A DNA stretch of 33,063 nt from RUG11462 sp045649405 (lineage in GTDB: Bacteria; Bacillota; Clostridia; Oscillospirales; Acutalibacteraceae), in the NCBI GenBank assembly GCA_045649405.1, contig JAZRPW010000059.1, positions 1 through 33,063 of the forward strand. The letters run 5' to 3'. The position numbers were made by a program, and so were the translations under genes. Shown piece after piece: positions 32,034 through 33,063 of this stretch (within the stretch, counting starts at the first letter, position 1; the number at the start of each line of letters is the position of its first letter). Below the pieces are notes generated by a model. It was not told the origin of the DNA. It saw only the letters and a list, made by a program, of their open reading frames with translations, and did no database searches.

Positions 32034-33063
32034 ATGAATTTTAAAACTAAAAGTGATTTGTTAATGAAAGAGATGCCAGATGTAAGAGATGGGTTAACTA
32101 AAACTCAACGAAAAATCTTGGCTAAAGTGCAAAATGCTACTAAAACTATAAAAAGAAAGTGTACAGCTACAATTATTTGTGAATTCGAAGGAGAACATTA
32201 TTTTAATGATATGTTACCACGTAGCGCCTTTGGAATTTCTGAAAATATTTATAATTTGATATTGAGTATGGTGCAAAAATCGAAAAATACAACTTTACTT
32301 GATGGTGGTGGTAATTTTGGGAGTTTCGGACGATGTTTCTCTGATTTTTCTGGCCCTAATTACAATGAAATTTGTCTTTCAGATTATTCTAAAAAACTTT
32401 TTAACATTCAGTCTGAAATTTTAGATGAAAATTCAAAATTGTTTTTTACTTGCTTACCAAATGTGCTTGTTTCTGGCACAGAAGGTACAATGTGCAACAT
32501 TCCACCACATAATCTTGGCGAAGTAATCGATGCTACCGTTGCGTTGATTAAAAATCGTGATATTTCAATTGATGAATTAATGTCATTTATCAAAGGACCA
32601 GATTTTAATAACGGTGGTGTAATTCTCTATGATGAAGAAATTAAAAACATGTATAAATTTGGTGTTGGAAACTTAAAAGTTCGCGGTAAATTTCACGTTG
32701 AAAAAGATACACAAGGTTTTGACCATATAATCATCAAAGAATTACCTTTTACTTTCCTTTCTAAGTATAAATATTCAAATTCATATTTTGATTTTGATAA
32801 TATGATAAAAATAATTTTAGGCGATTTTTTAATGATTTATGATGCTAAAAAAATCGAAAATAAATCAACAAAAGACAAAATTTATATTGATATTACTTTA
32901 AAAAAGGGAAGAAGTGTTCAAAAAGCAATAAAAACATTGCTTGTTTATTCAAATATAGAAGATGTTTATGAATATAGAGCAATTCTTAACTCAGTTGACG
33001 GAGTTAAATTAATGTCTTTAAAAGACATATTATTAAGTTGGTTTGATTTTTATAAAGAAAAAC
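32034..33063 (+). CDS. Divergent type IIA topoisomerase A subunit (GyrA/ParC-like), 3' end cut by window edge
   Basis: The frame runs from an ATG at 32034 (GGAGGA 7 bases before) to the right edge, 343 codons without a stop. MPDVRDGLTKTQRKIL (14-29), GGGNFGSFG (91-99), NYNEICLS (109-116) and NIPPHNLGEVIDATVALI (155-172), then GPDFNNGGVI, follow the order of GyrA/ParC. Tyr110 aligns with the catalytic tyrosine, but the preceding arginine is Asn109, the HPHGD block is not recognisable, and the N-terminal helix that meets the B subunit is missing. A B subunit is not in view. It is probably a specialised paralogue, not the main gyrase. Confidence 0.82.
   Translation, partial: MNFKTKSDLLMKEMPDVRDGLTKTQRKILAKVQNATKTIKRKCTATIICEFEGEHYFNDMLPRSAFGISENIYNLILSMVQKSKNTTLLDGGGNFGSFGRCFSDFSGPNYNEICLSDYSKKLFNIQSEILDENSKLFFTCLPNVLVSGTEGTMCNIPPHNLGEVIDATVALIKNRDISIDELMSFIKGPDFNNGGVILYDEEIKNMYKFGVGNLKVRGKFHVEKDTQGFDHIIIKELPFTFLSKYKYSNSYFDFDNMIKIILGDFLMIYDAKKIENKSTKDKIYIDITLKKGRSVQKAIKTLLVYSNIEDVYEYRAILNSVDGVKLMSLKDILLSWFDFYKEK

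Overview
This window looks like a chromosomal segment from a low-GC, endospore-forming member of the Firmicutes, most likely class Clostridia. The evidence is AT-rich DNA, consensus -35/-10 promoters with 17-bp spacers, A/G-rich Shine-Dalgarno sites and several TTG/GTG starts. The sporulation set is spoIIIAF-AG-AH, spoIIM, an uninterrupted sigK with its pro-sequence, and a spoVAF-type gene; a T-box leader also fits. I cannot name a genus from sequence alone. Nearly everything is core chromosome; there is no phage, insertion sequence, CRISPR array or antibiotic-resistance gene.

Layout. 1-1516 (+): distal end of the spoIIIA operon. 1517-6154 (+): a vegetative housekeeping operon with its own promoter (Asp23-family gene, nusB, Kae1/TsaD-like paralogue, xseA, xseB, ispA, a small membrane protein), ending in a two-way terminator. 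6177-11819 (-): rnjA, ybaB, recR, smpB and ssrA (tmRNA), then a lipid-anchored or membrane-anchored unknown protein and an AGCS amino-acid symporter. 12047-17754 (+): hemW-ispF, a DUF3343/cysteine-desulfurase pair (sulfur or selenium delivery), then spoIIM-xerD-DUF624 behind a repeat-rich promoter. 17789-21124 (-): T-box-controlled hisS-aspS. 21134-26807 (-): cell-shape operon mreB-mreC-mreD-mrdA-minD-mgsA. 26969-28393 (+): spoVAF-like. 28421-30506 (-): uracil uptake and salvage, uraA and upp. 30709-33063: tRNA-Arg, a hairpin-rich insert bounded by a copy of the tRNA 3' end, sigK (-), a gene remnant, and the start of a strongly divergent type IIA topoisomerase A subunit running off the right edge.

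How the genes work together: smpB and ssrA form the trans-translation pair and sit beside RNA decay (RNase J). hisS and aspS are co-controlled by tRNA charging. mreBCD, PBP2 and MinD link shape, wall synthesis and division-site placement. uraA brings in uracil and upp converts it to UMP. The sporulation genes cover engulfment and the feeding-tube channel (SpoIIIA, SpoIIM), late mother-cell transcription (SigK) and germination (SpoVAF).

The least ordinary parts are the right-hand 2.4 kb (odd tRNA, duplicated tRNA 3' end with hairpins, RBS-masking hairpin before sigK, SGNH-hydrolase remnant, divergent topoisomerase), the repeated XerD-arm-like motif before spoIIM-xerD, and the T-box with overlapping Asp and His codons. 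I see no clear new multi-gene defence or biosynthetic system.
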